A stretch of DNA of 64,000 nt, taken from positions 124,001-188,000 of the forward strand of contig NC_013192.1 in assembly GCF_000023905.1 (NCBI RefSeq), in the 5' to 3' direction. Below are positions 45,707-58,964 of this stretch, piece by piece. Position 1 is the stretch's first letter. Every line of letters starts with the position of its first letter. Made by a program: the position numbers and the translations under genes. The notes under the pieces are model-generated. The model did no database searches, was not told the DNA's origin, and saw only the letters and a list, made by a program, of their open reading frames with translations. Source of the stretch: Leptotrichia buccalis C-1013-b. GTDB lineage: Bacteria > Fusobacteriota > Fusobacteriia > Fusobacteriales > Leptotrichiaceae.

Positions 45707-45790
45707 TAAAATAAATATTCTGAAGCAAGGGGTCTTGACCCCTTGTGGAAATAAAAAAACTTAGATTATTGCATATATCTAATAGTATTC
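45707..45790. repeat. Dispersed palindromic repeat, copy 1 (20-bp palindrome at 45726-45745)
   Basis: CAAGGGGTCTTGACCCCTTG is a palindrome with a 2-bp imperfection at its centre. The surrounding 80 bp (from TAAAATAAATATTCTGAAGCA to AAAAAACTTAG) recur at 60130-60215. A GC-rich palindrome in this AT-rich context is striking. No T-run follows, so it is not a typical terminator. Confidence 0.55.
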
Positions 45791-45886
45791 AGAAAGTAGA
45801 AAAAATAATAAATATAAAAATTTAAAAATTAGGAAATTGTAAAAGTAAAAGCATAAAGATTGAATAACAGCTGCATTTATAAATTA

Positions 45887-45906
45887 CAAGGGGTCAAGAC
45901 CCCTTG
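45887..45906. repeat. Palindrome, second copy
   Basis: CAAGGGGTCAAGACCCCTTG differs from the palindrome at 45726 only in the two central bases and lies 161 bp from it, in the same recG/EamA gap (45661-46019). Confidence 0.55.
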
Positions 45907-46019
45907 TCAGGAAATAGAGAAAACCAAGAAAATCAAACGTTAAAAAATACTGTGTTTATATAAATTTTTATACTTTTACAAATGACTAAACAAGATTTAA
46001 AATGATAAGGAGAAGTTTT

Positions 46020-46904
46020 GTGAAACAGTATTTAGCAGATTTTGGGCTGCTTTTTGTAGGGATATTTTGGGGACTTGGGTTTGTATTTGTGAAGATTGGG
46101 CTGAATACAGGAGTTGATCCGTTTTATTTGTCAGCGGTTAGATTTCTTGTGGGAGGGCTTATTCTTTACGGGATTTTCTTTAGGAAAGTTGGTAGATTTA
46201 CGAAAAAGGATATTTTGGCTGGATTAATAGTTGGAATTTTTCAATTTTTTGGATATGCTTTTCAAACTTATGGGGCAATGCTTACGACTGCCAGTAAAAA
46301 TGCTTTCTTTACATCAATTAATGTTATAATTGTGCCTTATATTTTTTGGTTTTTGCACAAAAAACGTCCTGATATTTTTGCATTTCTGGCTTCAGTTATT
46401 TGTGTAATGGGAGTTGCTGTGATAAGTTTTGACAGGAAGATGAATCTTGCAAATCTTAATTTTGGAGATATTCTGACGATCATAAGTGCAGTATTTTTTG
46501 CAGGACAGATTGCTACGAATGGGTATTTCAGCAAAAAAGTTGAGCCGTTAAAACTTGTTGTTATGCAGATGTTTGTAGCTGGAATATTATTTGTGATAAA
46601 TGTTTTTATTTTTTCAGATATAAGTAAAATTGAAAAACCTGCTGGAATGACGTTAGTTGCAATAATTTATTTAACACTCTTTTCAACAGCGATACCGACA
46701 GTATTACAGACATTCTGCCAAAAATATACAACTTCCACAAGAGCTTCAATATTAATGTCAACAGAGTCACTTTTTGCTCCACTTTTTGCATTTTTTATAT
46801 TAAGTGAGAGATTGTCACTAAGAGTGGCAGCTGGAGCTAGTTTGGTGCTTTTTGCGGTGCTTGTGTCGGAAACAAAATTGGGATTAAAAAAAATTGAGGA
46901 ATGA
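46020..46904 (+). CDS. EamA-family (DMT) transporter
   Basis: This 294-aa inner-membrane protein has ten hydrophobic segments in two EamA repeats (about 5-135 and 150-285). Family features include FWGLGFVFVKIGL near the N-terminus and STESLFAPLFAFFILSERLS in the last repeat. It probably exports or imports small metabolites; the substrate is unknown. The GTG at 46020 is chosen as start because AAGGAG lies 7 nt upstream; the in-frame ATG at 46002 precedes that site. Confidence 0.85.
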   Translation: MKQYLADFGLLFVGIFWGLGFVFVKIGLNTGVDPFYLSAVRFLVGGLILYGIFFRKVGRFTKKDILAGLIVGIFQFFGYAFQTYGAMLTTASKNAFFTSINVIIVPYIFWFLHKKRPDIFAFLASVICVMGVAVISFDRKMNLANLNFGDILTIISAVFFAGQIATNGYFSKKVEPLKLVVMQMFVAGILFVINVFIFSDISKIEKPAGMTLVAIIYLTLFSTAIPTVLQTFCQKYTTSTRASILMSTESLFAPLFAFFILSERLSLRVAAGASLVLFAVLVSETKLGLKKIEE

Positions 46905-47004
46905 TAAATAAAAAATTAATTGATGTTTTGTATTAAAATTTATCAAATAATATGATAAAATAAGACGTACAAATAATGAGTTTAAAAGGAGAGAAAAAAT
47001 AAAA

Positions 47005-47523
47005 ATGAAAATAGTTTTATACGGACACCCAACTTTGCGTCAAAAATCGGAAAAAGTTGATGTGGTTGATGATAATGTAAGGGAGACTCTGGATGAAATG
47101 GTTGCCCTTATGAGAAAGGCTAATGGCGTAGGACTTGCTGCAAATCAGGTGGATATTGCGAAAAGATTTTTTGTGCTGGAACACGATGGAGTTGTGAAAA
47201 AGGTTATAAATCCTGAGATTTTGGAATTTTCTGATGAAATTGTAGATATGGAGGAAGGATGCTTGAGCATTCCAGGAGTTTTTAAGAAAGTAAACCGTCC
47301 TGCGAAAATCAAAGTAAAATATTTGAATGAAAATGGGAAAGAAGTTGTTGAAGAACTTGAAGAAATGTGGTCCAGAGCATTTCAGCATGAATTTGATCAC
47401 ATTGAGGGAATCTTGTTTACAGATAAACTTTCGGTTATGAATAAAAGGTTAGTTGCTAAAAAATTAGATGTTTTGAAAAGAGATTTTACTAAAGGTAGAA
47501 TTTATAGGGATTTGGACGAATAA
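47005..47523 (+). CDS. def: Peptide deformylase
   Basis: This metalloprotease removes the formyl group from new proteins. All three family motifs are present: GVGLAANQ (41-48), EEGCLS with metal ligand C86, and QHEFDH with ligands H128 and H132 and catalytic E129. The length is 172 aa. It is 23 bp upstream of fmt, the usual pairing, since Fmt adds the formyl group that Def removes. Confidence 0.97.
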   Translation: MKIVLYGHPTLRQKSEKVDVVDDNVRETLDEMVALMRKANGVGLAANQVDIAKRFFVLEHDGVVKKVINPEILEFSDEIVDMEEGCLSIPGVFKKVNRPAKIKVKYLNENGKEVVEELEEMWSRAFQHEFDHIEGILFTDKLSVMNKRLVAKKLDVLKRDFTKGRIYRDLDE

Positions 47524-47546
47524 AGTCAGGAAAGTGAGAAAAATTA

Positions 47547-48497
47547 ATGAAGACAATATTTATGGGAACGCCAGAATTTGCGATACCGAGTCTGGAAGTT
47601 GTGTTTAAAAATACTGATTTACAGCTTATTTTTACAAAAGAGGACAAAATAAACGCTAGAGGAAATAAAATTATATTTTCGCCTGTAAAGCAGTTTGGAA
47701 TTGACAATGATATTGAAATTATTCAGCCAAAAAAAATGAAGGATGAAGAGGTTATAAACAAAATTAAGGAAATAAATCCTGATTTAATCGTAGTTGTAGC
47801 TTATGGAAAAATTTTGCCAAAAGAAATAATTGATATTCCAAAATATGGAATAATAAATGTGCATTCTTCACTTTTACCGAAATATCGTGGAGCTTCGCCT
47901 ATCCATTCGGCTATTTTAAACGGCGATACGGAAACAGGTGTAAGTATTATGTACATTGAGGAAGGGCTTGATTCTGGAGATGTGATTTTAAAGGAATATT
48001 GTGAAATTACTGAAGATGATACGCTTGGAACTTTGCACGATAAATTGAAGGATTTAGGAGCAGCTGGACTTACAAAGGCATTAAAATTGATTGAAAATGG
48101 AGAAGTTCAGGCGGAAAAGCAAGATGATAGCAAAGCCACTTTAGTAAAGCCGATTACAAAAGAGCAGGCAAAAATCGACTGGAATAGTACAAAGGAAGTT
48201 ATTTATAATCAGATTCGCGGATTAAATCCATTTCCAGCGGCACATACTTCCAATGAAAAAGGCGAAAACATAAAAATTTACAAAAGTGAAAAAATTGATA
48301 AAAATTACAAAGATGAAAATGAAACTGAAATAGAAAACGGTACAATTGTTGAAATTATCAATAAAAAAGGGCCTGTTGTAAAAGTTGCAAATGGCGGAAT
48401 ATTGATTTTGGAGGCGAAATTTGAAGGGAAAAAACTTCAAAAGGGAGTAGATATTATTAATGGGCGTAAAATGGTGATAGGTGAAAAATTATTGTAA
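47547..48497 (+). CDS. fmt: Methionyl-tRNA formyltransferase
   Basis: This enzyme formylates initiator Met-tRNA using 10-formyl-tetrahydrofolate. The catalytic signature HSSLLPKYRGASP begins at H106 and the N-terminal MGTPEFAIPSLE is typical. The C-terminal OB-like domain (about 205-316) holds the tRNA-binding surface. At 316 aa it is normal. The folate cofactor route is represented by folD, downstream in the same plus-strand run. Confidence 0.96.
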   Translation: MKTIFMGTPEFAIPSLEVVFKNTDLQLIFTKEDKINARGNKIIFSPVKQFGIDNDIEIIQPKKMKDEEVINKIKEINPDLIVVVAYGKILPKEIIDIPKYGIINVHSSLLPKYRGASPIHSAILNGDTETGVSIMYIEEGLDSGDVILKEYCEITEDDTLGTLHDKLKDLGAAGLTKALKLIENGEVQAEKQDDSKATLVKPITKEQAKIDWNSTKEVIYNQIRGLNPFPAAHTSNEKGENIKIYKSEKIDKNYKDENETEIENGTIVEIINKKGPVVKVANGGILILEAKFEGKKLQKGVDIINGRKMVIGEKLL

Positions 48498-48577
48498 GAA
48501 ATATTGAGTATAAATTTAATGTTAAAGCAATAATTTTTATGTGAATAGTGATTTTCTAATTTTCATAGGAGGAAATT

Positions 48578-49243
48578 ATGAAATTAAAAAAATTGGAAAT
48601 TTCTGAAAGAGTTGTTCAAAGATTGACAGAATATTTATCTATTTTAAAAGAGGCTCGAAAACGAGATGATGAAATAAATTCCATTGAGCTTGCAAAGATT
48701 ATGAATACAACTTCTGCTCAAGTACGTAAGGATTTATCCACATTTGGTGAATTTGGTGTACGTGGCAAGGGCTACGATATTGATAATTTGATAGAAATTA
48801 TTACAAAAATTCTGGGAATAGATAAAATTAATCATGTTATAATTGTAGGACATGGAAAAATGGGAGAAATGCTTTCTTCAAATGTTGAAGTTCTAGGAGA
48901 AGGTTTTAAAATTGTAGGAATTTTTGACAAAGATGAAAATAAAATTGGAAAAATTGCCGAAAATAATTTAGTTATTCAAGATGTAAGAAATGTTGAAGAG
49001 TTTGTAAAAAATATGAAAAATGAATTTAACATAAAGATAGATACAGCTATTTTGGCAGTTATAAAAGAGCAGGCACAATTTGCAGCTGAAGAGCTTGTAA
49101 AAAATGGAATTTGTGCGATACTTAATATGACGACTTATAAATTGGAATTAAATAAAAATATAAAAGTGGTAGATATGGATATTTCTGCCAAATTACAGGA
49201 ACTAAACTTTTGGCGAATAAATAGTCCGAATGAAAAGATATAA
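48578..49243 (+). CDS. rex: Redox-sensing transcriptional repressor Rex
   Basis: Rex senses the NADH/NAD+ ratio and represses fermentation and respiration genes. The winged-helix DNA-binding domain (about 1-80) includes TTSAQVRKDLSTFGEFGVRGKGYD, and the Rossmann domain has VGHGKMGEML. The C-terminal swapped helix ends the protein at 221 aa. AGGAGG precedes the ATG. No Rex operator was identified with confidence in this window. Confidence 0.95.
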   Translation: MKLKKLEISERVVQRLTEYLSILKEARKRDDEINSIELAKIMNTTSAQVRKDLSTFGEFGVRGKGYDIDNLIEIITKILGIDKINHVIIVGHGKMGEMLSSNVEVLGEGFKIVGIFDKDENKIGKIAENNLVIQDVRNVEEFVKNMKNEFNIKIDTAILAVIKEQAQFAAEELVKNGICAILNMTTYKLELNKNIKVVDMDISAKLQELNFWRINSPNEKI

Positions 49244-49250
49244 CAATGAA

Positions 49251-49288
49251 AGGAGAAACTGCTAAATTTGATTAGCAGTAAAGGTATG
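49251..49288 (+). promoter_or_regulatory. folD ribosome-binding site with hairpin before the start codon
   Basis: AGGAG (49251-49255) is 30 nt from the ATG at 49286. In between, ACTGCTAA (49258-49265) pairs perfectly with TTAGCAGT (49272-49279), loop ATTTGA. Folding this 22-nt hairpin leaves exactly 8 nt between the site and ATG, the ideal spacing. An in-frame TTG (49268) lies in the loop and is 12 nt from AGGAG, so it is the competing start. Confidence 0.55.
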
Positions 49289-50137
49289 ACTATAATTGAC
49301 GGAAAGATGCTCTCAGATAAAATTTTGAAAGAAATTGAAGAAGAGCATAGTGAATTACAGACAGGAGTTGGCAGAAAAGCTGGACTTGCGGTAATTATAG
49401 TAGGTGAAAATCCTGCTTCACAAATCTACGTAAGAAATAAAATAAGAGCATGTGAAAGAGTAGGATTTCATTCTGAAACAATTAGACTTGATGAGCATAT
49501 TACAGAAGAAAATTTACTTTTGGAAATTGAAAAATTAAACAATGATAATAATATTGACGGAATTTTGGTGCAATTGCCAATTCCAAAACATATCAATGAA
49601 TTGAAAGTTATAAATGCAATCTCGGCTGAAAAGGATGTGGACGGATTTCATACAACAAATATTGGAAAAATGATGATTGGAGATGAAACAGGATTTCTGC
49701 CTTGCACACCAGCTGGAGTAATTCAGATGTTTGAAGAATACAATATCGACTTGGAGGGGAAAGACGTTTTGGTAATTGGGCAAAGTAACATTGTAGGAAA
49801 ACCGATGACACTTTTACTTATAAATAAACGTGCAACAGTGCAGGTTTGTAATTCAAAAACAAAAAATTTACCTGAAAAGCTGCAAAAAGCTGATGTTGTA
49901 GTAGCTGCAGCTGGTTCGCCTAAATTAGTAAAAGGTTCAGATGTAAAAGAAGGCGTTGTTGTAATTGATATTGGAATAAATCGGGTAGACGGTAAAATAT
50001 GTGGAGATGTGGATTTTGAAGAAGTTTCACAAAAAGCATCATACATTACTCCAGTTCCTGGCGGTGTAGGACCAATGACAATTGCGATGTTAATAAAAAA
50101 TACATTCAAATCATATAAACAAAAAGTAGGTAAATAA
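49286..50137 (+). CDS. folD: Bifunctional methylenetetrahydrofolate dehydrogenase/cyclohydrolase
   Basis: FolD interconverts 5,10-methylene- and 10-formyl-tetrahydrofolate, feeding purine synthesis and Fmt. Signatures are IYVRNKIRACERVGF with the catalytic lysine region, GILVQLPIPKH, and the NADP-binding VIGQSNIVGKPM. PVPGGVGPMTIAML ends the domain. From the ATG at 49286 it has 283 aa. The start context with its hairpin is described separately. It follows rex by 42 bp and precedes accB. Confidence 0.95.
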   Translation: MTIIDGKMLSDKILKEIEEEHSELQTGVGRKAGLAVIIVGENPASQIYVRNKIRACERVGFHSETIRLDEHITEENLLLEIEKLNNDNNIDGILVQLPIPKHINELKVINAISAEKDVDGFHTTNIGKMMIGDETGFLPCTPAGVIQMFEEYNIDLEGKDVLVIGQSNIVGKPMTLLLINKRATVQVCNSKTKNLPEKLQKADVVVAAAGSPKLVKGSDVKEGVVVIDIGINRVDGKICGDVDFEEVSQKASYITPVPGGVGPMTIAMLIKNTFKSYKQKVGK

Positions 50138-50173
50138 AATTTAAAAATAAATAAAAAGAAAGTGAGAAAATTT

Positions 50174-50665
50174 ATGAAAGATAAAATTAAATTTATTGAA
50201 GAACTAGCTAAAAGCATGAATGAAAATAAAATTGAGGCAGTAAAATATGAAGATAATAACTTTGAAATTTCACTGACAAAAAAAAGAAAAGAAAGAAACG
50301 TTATTTTAAGTCGAGCTTTATCTCAGCCACAGCCTTTAGCACAAGCACCAGTAAGTACTGAAGAAGAAGTAAAAATTGAAGAAACAGCAGCACCAGCTGA
50401 ACCAAAAGAAGTAGCTCCTGAAGAAATTTCAGGAACAAAGATTACGTCACCAATGGTTGGAACTTTTTATGCATCACCATCACCAACAGCTGCTCCATTC
50501 GTAAAAGAAGGAGATTCTGTAAAAGAAGGTCAGACACTTTGTATTGTAGAAGCAATGAAACTTATGAATGAAGTAAAATCAACAGTTTCAGGAAAAATAA
50601 AAAAAGTATTGGTAAAAGATAAAGATAGTATAAAAAAAGGACAGGCGTTATTTATTGTTGAATAG
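50174..50665 (+). CDS. accB: Biotin carboxyl carrier protein of acetyl-CoA carboxylase
   Basis: This protein carries the carboxybiotin between the two half-reactions of acetyl-CoA carboxylase. A charged N-terminal region and an Ala/Pro/Glu-rich linker (about 55-85) precede the biotinyl domain, whose attachment lysine is K129 in EAMKLMNEV. BirA (4.2 kb) would modify it. The start at 50174 replaces the in-frame GTG at 50162, which overlaps the purine-rich site. The other acc genes are not adjacent, which is unusual because accC commonly follows. Confidence 0.93.
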   Translation: MKDKIKFIEELAKSMNENKIEAVKYEDNNFEISLTKKRKERNVILSRALSQPQPLAQAPVSTEEEVKIEETAAPAEPKEVAPEEISGTKITSPMVGTFYASPSPTAAPFVKEGDSVKEGQTLCIVEAMKLMNEVKSTVSGKIKKVLVKDKDSIKKGQALFIVE

Positions 50666-50706
50666 TTTTCTGCTAAAAATATAAATTGAAAAAGAAGGGA
50701 TAAAAT

Positions 50707-51990
50707 TTGGAAGAGAAGAGGATTTTGTTAGATGTTATTCTGTTATTGGTTCTATTGTTTTTTACATCGTTTTTATCAGCTGCAGAGTCAGCTTTATCAT
50801 CACTTAAACAAATTCATTTAAAAAGTGATTCAAAAGAAAAGGAAAAAACTAGGGAAAGTGAACTTTTAAAATTTTGGCTGGAAAATCCAAATGAATTACT
50901 TACAACACTTTTATTTATAAAGACAATTTCATATTCTTCAATGATTTTCACAGGAATTTACCTAATAAAGAAACTTTATAAGGAAAACCATTATGTAGGA
51001 ATATCATTTTTTGTATTAATAATGCTGATATTATTATTTTCTGAAATGATACCAAGATTAATTGCCAGAAATAATATTTACGGGGTTTCAAAAACTTTGA
51101 TAATCCCATTAAACACTCTAAGAATTATTTTAAGACCGTTAATTCGATTATTTATCTATATTTCAAGATTAATTGTTGGTATATTTAAAATAAAAGTAAA
51201 GGATCAGATGTTTGAAATAACAGAAGATGAAATTTTGACATTTTTAAAGGCTGGAACGGAAAGCGGTGTATTTGAAGAAGGCGAAGAGGAAATGATTACT
51301 AGCATTTTTGAATTTTCTGAAACGACAGTTAAGGAAATACTGACACCACGAAGAGATGTTTTTGCATTAGAAGCAGAAAGTAAAATTGACGATGTATGGA
51401 ATGAAATTCTGGATCAAGGATTCACACGTATCCCAATTTACACCGAAACAATCGACAAAATTGTAGGAACAGTCCACATGAAAGATTTACTCCGTTACGA
51501 TAAGCAAACTGGAGAAAATCCGCCAATAAAGGACTTTATGAAAGAAGCCTACTTTGTTCCAATTACAAAGCCTTTAGTAGAACTGCTGGAAGAATTTAAA
51601 TTAAAGCAGCTTCATATGGCAATAGTTATAGACGAGTACGGAGGAACTCAGGGAATTGTAACAATTGAAGACTTACTGGAAGAAATTGTTGGAGAAATAA
51701 GGGATGAGTTTGATCAGGAAGAAGAAAATATTCAGCAAATTCGTGAAAAAATATTCGATATAAAAGGAGACACGCCTATTGAAGAAATCAATGACAAATT
51801 GGAAATAGAAATTCCATTATCTGAAGAGTACGACACTATTTCAGGATATATTCAGGATAAGTTGGGAAAAGTTGCTGATGTCTTTGATCAGGTAAAAGGC
51901 GATAATTTTGTATTAAAAGTAACTGATGTAGATAATAAGCGTGTTGAAAGAGTAAGAGCGGTTATTATTGAACAGGAAAAAGAAGAATGA
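50707..51990 (+). CDS. HlyC/CorC-family (CNNM-like) membrane protein
   Basis: The 427-aa protein has an N-terminal DUF21/CNNM membrane domain of about four segments (residues 1-150), then a pair of CBS domains (about 205-330, starting near ILTPRRDVFAL), and a C-terminal CorC/HlyC domain. The family takes part in Mg2+/Co2+ efflux or homeostasis. TTG start with AAGGGA upstream. Its stop overlaps the following reading frame. Confidence 0.9.
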   Translation: MEEKRILLDVILLLVLLFFTSFLSAAESALSSLKQIHLKSDSKEKEKTRESELLKFWLENPNELLTTLLFIKTISYSSMIFTGIYLIKKLYKENHYVGISFFVLIMLILLFSEMIPRLIARNNIYGVSKTLIIPLNTLRIILRPLIRLFIYISRLIVGIFKIKVKDQMFEITEDEILTFLKAGTESGVFEEGEEEMITSIFEFSETTVKEILTPRRDVFALEAESKIDDVWNEILDQGFTRIPIYTETIDKIVGTVHMKDLLRYDKQTGENPPIKDFMKEAYFVPITKPLVELLEEFKLKQLHMAIVIDEYGGTQGIVTIEDLLEEIVGEIRDEFDQEEENIQQIREKIFDIKGDTPIEEINDKLEIEIPLSEEYDTISGYIQDKLGKVADVFDQVKGDNFVLKVTDVDNKRVERVRAVIIEQEKEE

Positions 51991-52007
51991 GAAAGCAAGG
52001 AGAAAAA

Positions 52008-52460
52008 ATGGAAGAAGTTAGACCAAGAATACGTGTAGCAGGAATTCTTGTTGAAAATAATAAAATTTTATTAATTCAACATCATAAGAATAATAAAAAA
52101 TACTGGTTAATTCCAGGCGGTGGAAATGACTGGGGAGAAACCACAAAACAAGCTCTAATTAGAGAGTACAAAGAAGAAACAAATTTAGATATAGAAGTTG
52201 ATGAATTTTTATTTTTTTCAGAAACAATTTCACCAAATAAAGAGCGTCATGTTTTAAATCTATTTTTCAAAGTTCATCGTAATAACAAAAACGATGATAA
52301 TATCCAATTAGGAAATGAAGCAGTTCTTACAGATTTGAAATTTGTAACAAAAGATGAATTAAAATCAATTACTATTTATCCAAATATAAAAGAAAATTTA
52401 CTAAAAATAGTAAATGGAGAAAAAGTGGGAAATTATTTGGGAAGTTTATGGAATGATTAA
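52008..52460 (+). CDS. NUDIX hydrolase
   Basis: The 150-aa protein has a Nudix box GGNDWGETTKQALIREYKEE (GX5EX7REUXEE), with the usual final Gly replaced by Asn. Nudix enzymes hydrolyse nucleoside diphosphates linked to other groups; the substrate here is unknown. The start at 52008 is chosen because AAGGAG lies 5 nt upstream; the ATG at 51987 overlaps the upstream stop codon and precedes the site. Confidence 0.87.
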   Translation: MEEVRPRIRVAGILVENNKILLIQHHKNNKKYWLIPGGGNDWGETTKQALIREYKEETNLDIEVDEFLFFSETISPNKERHVLNLFFKVHRNNKNDDNIQLGNEAVLTDLKFVTKDELKSITIYPNIKENLLKIVNGEKVGNYLGSLWND

Positions 52461-52527
52461 AATTTTTATTAATTTATTTTAATCAGATACATTTAATAAC
52501 AAAAATAGAAAAGAGGAAAAATAAAAA

Positions 52528-53058
52528 ATGACAATAGAAGAAAAAAACAAAATAGAAAACTTAATTCGTTCAGTAGAGGATTTTCCAGAAAAAGGAGTAA
52601 TTTTTAGAGACATTACAACAGCATTAAAAGATAAAGAAGGACTGGAAATTATCATAAAAGATTTTACAGACAGATACAAGGATAAAGGAATAGATTACGT
52701 AGTAGGAGCTGATGCAAGAGGCTTCATTTTCGGAGCTGCAATAGCCTACAATATCGGAGCTGGATTCGTTCCTGCAAGAAAACCGGGGAAATTGCCAGCA
52801 GAAGTAGAAAGTGTAGAATATTCATTAGAATACGGTAAAAATAGTATAGAAATTCATAAGGACGCTTTCAAAAAAGGTTCAAAAATACTAATAGTAGACG
52901 ATTTATTAGCAACAGGCGGAACTGCCAAAGCAATGGTTCAGTTAGTAGAAAAATTGGAAGCAAAAGTTTATGAGCTGGCATTTATGATAGAATTAACTGA
53001 TTTAAAGGGAAGAGAGTTGCTAGAAGGCTATGATGTCTACTCACAGTTAAAATATTAA
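52528..53058 (+). CDS. apt: Adenine phosphoribosyltransferase
   Basis: This purine-salvage enzyme makes AMP from adenine and PRPP. The PRPP-binding loop is ILIVDDLLATGGTAKAM (around residues 115-131), with GADARGFIFG and ARKPGKLP earlier. Its 176 aa is standard. It is the last gene of the plus-strand run from def and is followed by a terminator. Confidence 0.96.
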   Translation: MTIEEKNKIENLIRSVEDFPEKGVIFRDITTALKDKEGLEIIIKDFTDRYKDKGIDYVVGADARGFIFGAAIAYNIGAGFVPARKPGKLPAEVESVEYSLEYGKNSIEIHKDAFKKGSKILIVDDLLATGGTAKAMVQLVEKLEAKVYELAFMIELTDLKGRELLEGYDVYSQLKY

Positions 53059-53121
53059 TTTTAAATTTTTATATATGACCTAGTTCAATATATAAGAAAG
53101 TTTAGCTATAATATAAAAAAT

Positions 53122-53171
53122 AGACCTGAGAAATTTAAAAATAAAAACTGGAAATTTCAAAGGTCTTTTTA
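53122..53171 (+). terminator. Terminator of apt
   Basis: AGACCTGAGAAATTT pairs with AAATTTCAAAGGTCT, followed by TTTTTATT. Confidence 0.85.
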
Positions 53172-53174
53172 TTT

Positions 53175-53480
53175 ATACTAAAACTCCATTTTGCTTTCAC
53201 TTTACCCTCTCTACGTTCCTCTTTCCAGATTTCTTTTCTTCTCAAAACAACGGGATATTTAAAATGTAATCCCATTTCATTATCATTATGCATTTTCTAT
53301 AATATCCGCCTTTCCTGAAATAATCACAACCTTTCCTTCATTTTTTAGGCTCTTCCAGATAAATTGCTCCCTTTAAGCCACCATCATTCTTAATCCAGTA
53401 AAATATACCAGGTAATAATGCAAAAAAGAATATAATCATCAAGATACCAAAAACGATTCTTTTTTATCCGCGATTTTCCT
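53175..53480 (-). pseudogene. Decayed TMEM43-like membrane protein gene
   Basis: Reading the minus strand, GAGGAGG precedes a start that has become ATC. Codons then read an N-terminal membrane segment (RIVFGILMIIFFFALLPGIF) up to LEEPKK and a stop. In a second frame NEGKVVIISGKADIIENA follows, then in a further frame LHFKYPVVLRRKEIWKEER. The EGK...SGKA and LRRKE(M/I)W patterns resemble TMEM43-family proteins. Lost start, at least two frame changes and a premature end show that it is not functional. Confidence 0.65.
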
Positions 53481-53715
53481 CCTCAATTTTTAAATTACAA
53501 ATCAGATTAATCAATAAGTATTTTTATTATTTCCTTTAATTAAATTATATCTTCATTTTATTATAAGTCAATTTAAGATTATAAAATTATTTTTTAAAAA
53601 TGAATAGTATATTGTCAAGTCTAACAAAACTTTTTTCTATCCAAGTAAAATGCTTGTAATAACTTTATCACATAAAATTTTGCTACTATAAATCATATCC
53701 AGAATAATTCTTTCT

Positions 53716-53875
53716 AATAGGCTATGTCTGAAAACTCAAAATCTATGTTATTTTTAATGTTTTTTTGATTTTACAAATTATACAAATTACGATAAAATCA
53801 ATGTTTATTATTTTTGATTTTAGAAAAATTTGTTAAAAATTCATTATTTTGATAGTTTTCAGACACGCCCTATTT
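53716..53875 (-). mobile_element. MITE-like element, copy 1
   Basis: The ends are inverted repeats: left AATAGG..ATGTCTGAAAACT and right AGTTTTCAGACACGCCCTATTT. The 160-bp interior is AT-rich and non-coding. Its reverse complement matches 60438-60593 over the full length with a small number of differences. No transposase is in the window; the ends may belong to an IS present elsewhere. Confidence 0.75.
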
Positions 53876-53984
53876 GATAAGATATATCAGCATATTATTT
53901 TTAGTTTTTTTTATATATTTTTTTGTTGCACTTGATTATACAATACACCACTACAAAAAAACCAAATTTTTTGAAAAAAAGTAG

Positions 53985-54013
53985 TTGACAAATAAATTTA
54001 ATTATGATAATAT
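53985..54013 (+). promoter_or_regulatory. rRNA operon promoter
   Basis: TTGACA (53985-53990) and TAATAT (54008-54013) are separated by 17 bp, about 155 nt upstream of 16S. Confidence 0.7.
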
Positions 54014-54170
54014 ATATCTTGTCGATACAAAAAGGTATCAAAGGACAATGATATAAGAATAGAAGAAGCAATAAGTGTAAAAGATAAATATTAATGTCAA
54101 GAACTCTTGTCTATAAGATAAGATTCTCGTCAAGACAAAAGGTGAAATTAAATATATGTAAAATATATTG

Positions 54171-55682
<1,512 letters not shown>

Positions 55683-55793
55683 AAGGAGTAACAAACACTG
55701 CTTCTTCTTATGTCTATGTTCATTATTAGGACAATGGGAAATGAATAGTAGGTAAAAGATTACAATAAACTAGAGTAAAAGTTATTCTGGAGA
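55683..55793 (+). other. 16S-23S spacer without tRNA; processing stem
   Basis: The spacer is only about 111 nt and holds no tRNA. The stretch ACAATGGGAAATGAATAGTA (55732-55751) and the following bases are complementary to the stretch just after 23S (58696-58730), forming the 23S processing stem for RNase III. Confidence 0.75.
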
Positions 55794-58694
<2,901 letters not shown>

Positions 58695-58757
58695 AGTTAA
58701 TCTTTTACTACTACTATTTATTTCTCATTGTCTTAACTTGACAATTTAATTTTTGAA

Positions 58758-58871
58758 GTTTGGTGATGTTAGCAGCAGGGATATACCCGGTTACATTTCG
58801 AACCCGGCAGTTAAGTCTGTTTACGCCTAAAATACTTGGATTTGTCCCGGGAAAATAGGTAGTTGCCAAAC
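58758..58871 (+). rRNA. rrf: 5S ribosomal RNA
   Basis: The terminal stem GTTTGGT/GCCAAAC encloses about 114 nt with CGAACCCGGCAGTTAAG. A run of seven T follows immediately, so the 3' end may double as a terminator, although tRNA-Asn follows closely. Confidence 0.93.
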
Positions 58872-58887
58872 TTTTTTTCTTTTGCGT

Positions 58888-58964
58888 GTCTCCGTAGCTC
58901 AGCCGGTTAGAGCATCTGACTGTTAATCAGAGGGTCGTTGGTTCGAGTCCAACCGGGGACGCCA
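58888..58964 (+). tRNA. tRNA-Asn (anticodon GTT)
   Basis: The acceptor stem GTCTCCG/CGGGGAC (one G-U pair), anticodon stem TCTGA/TCAGA with loop CTGTTAA, and T arm GTTGG/CCAAC are present. CCA is encoded (58962-58964). It is the last gene of the rRNA operon. Confidence 0.96.
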
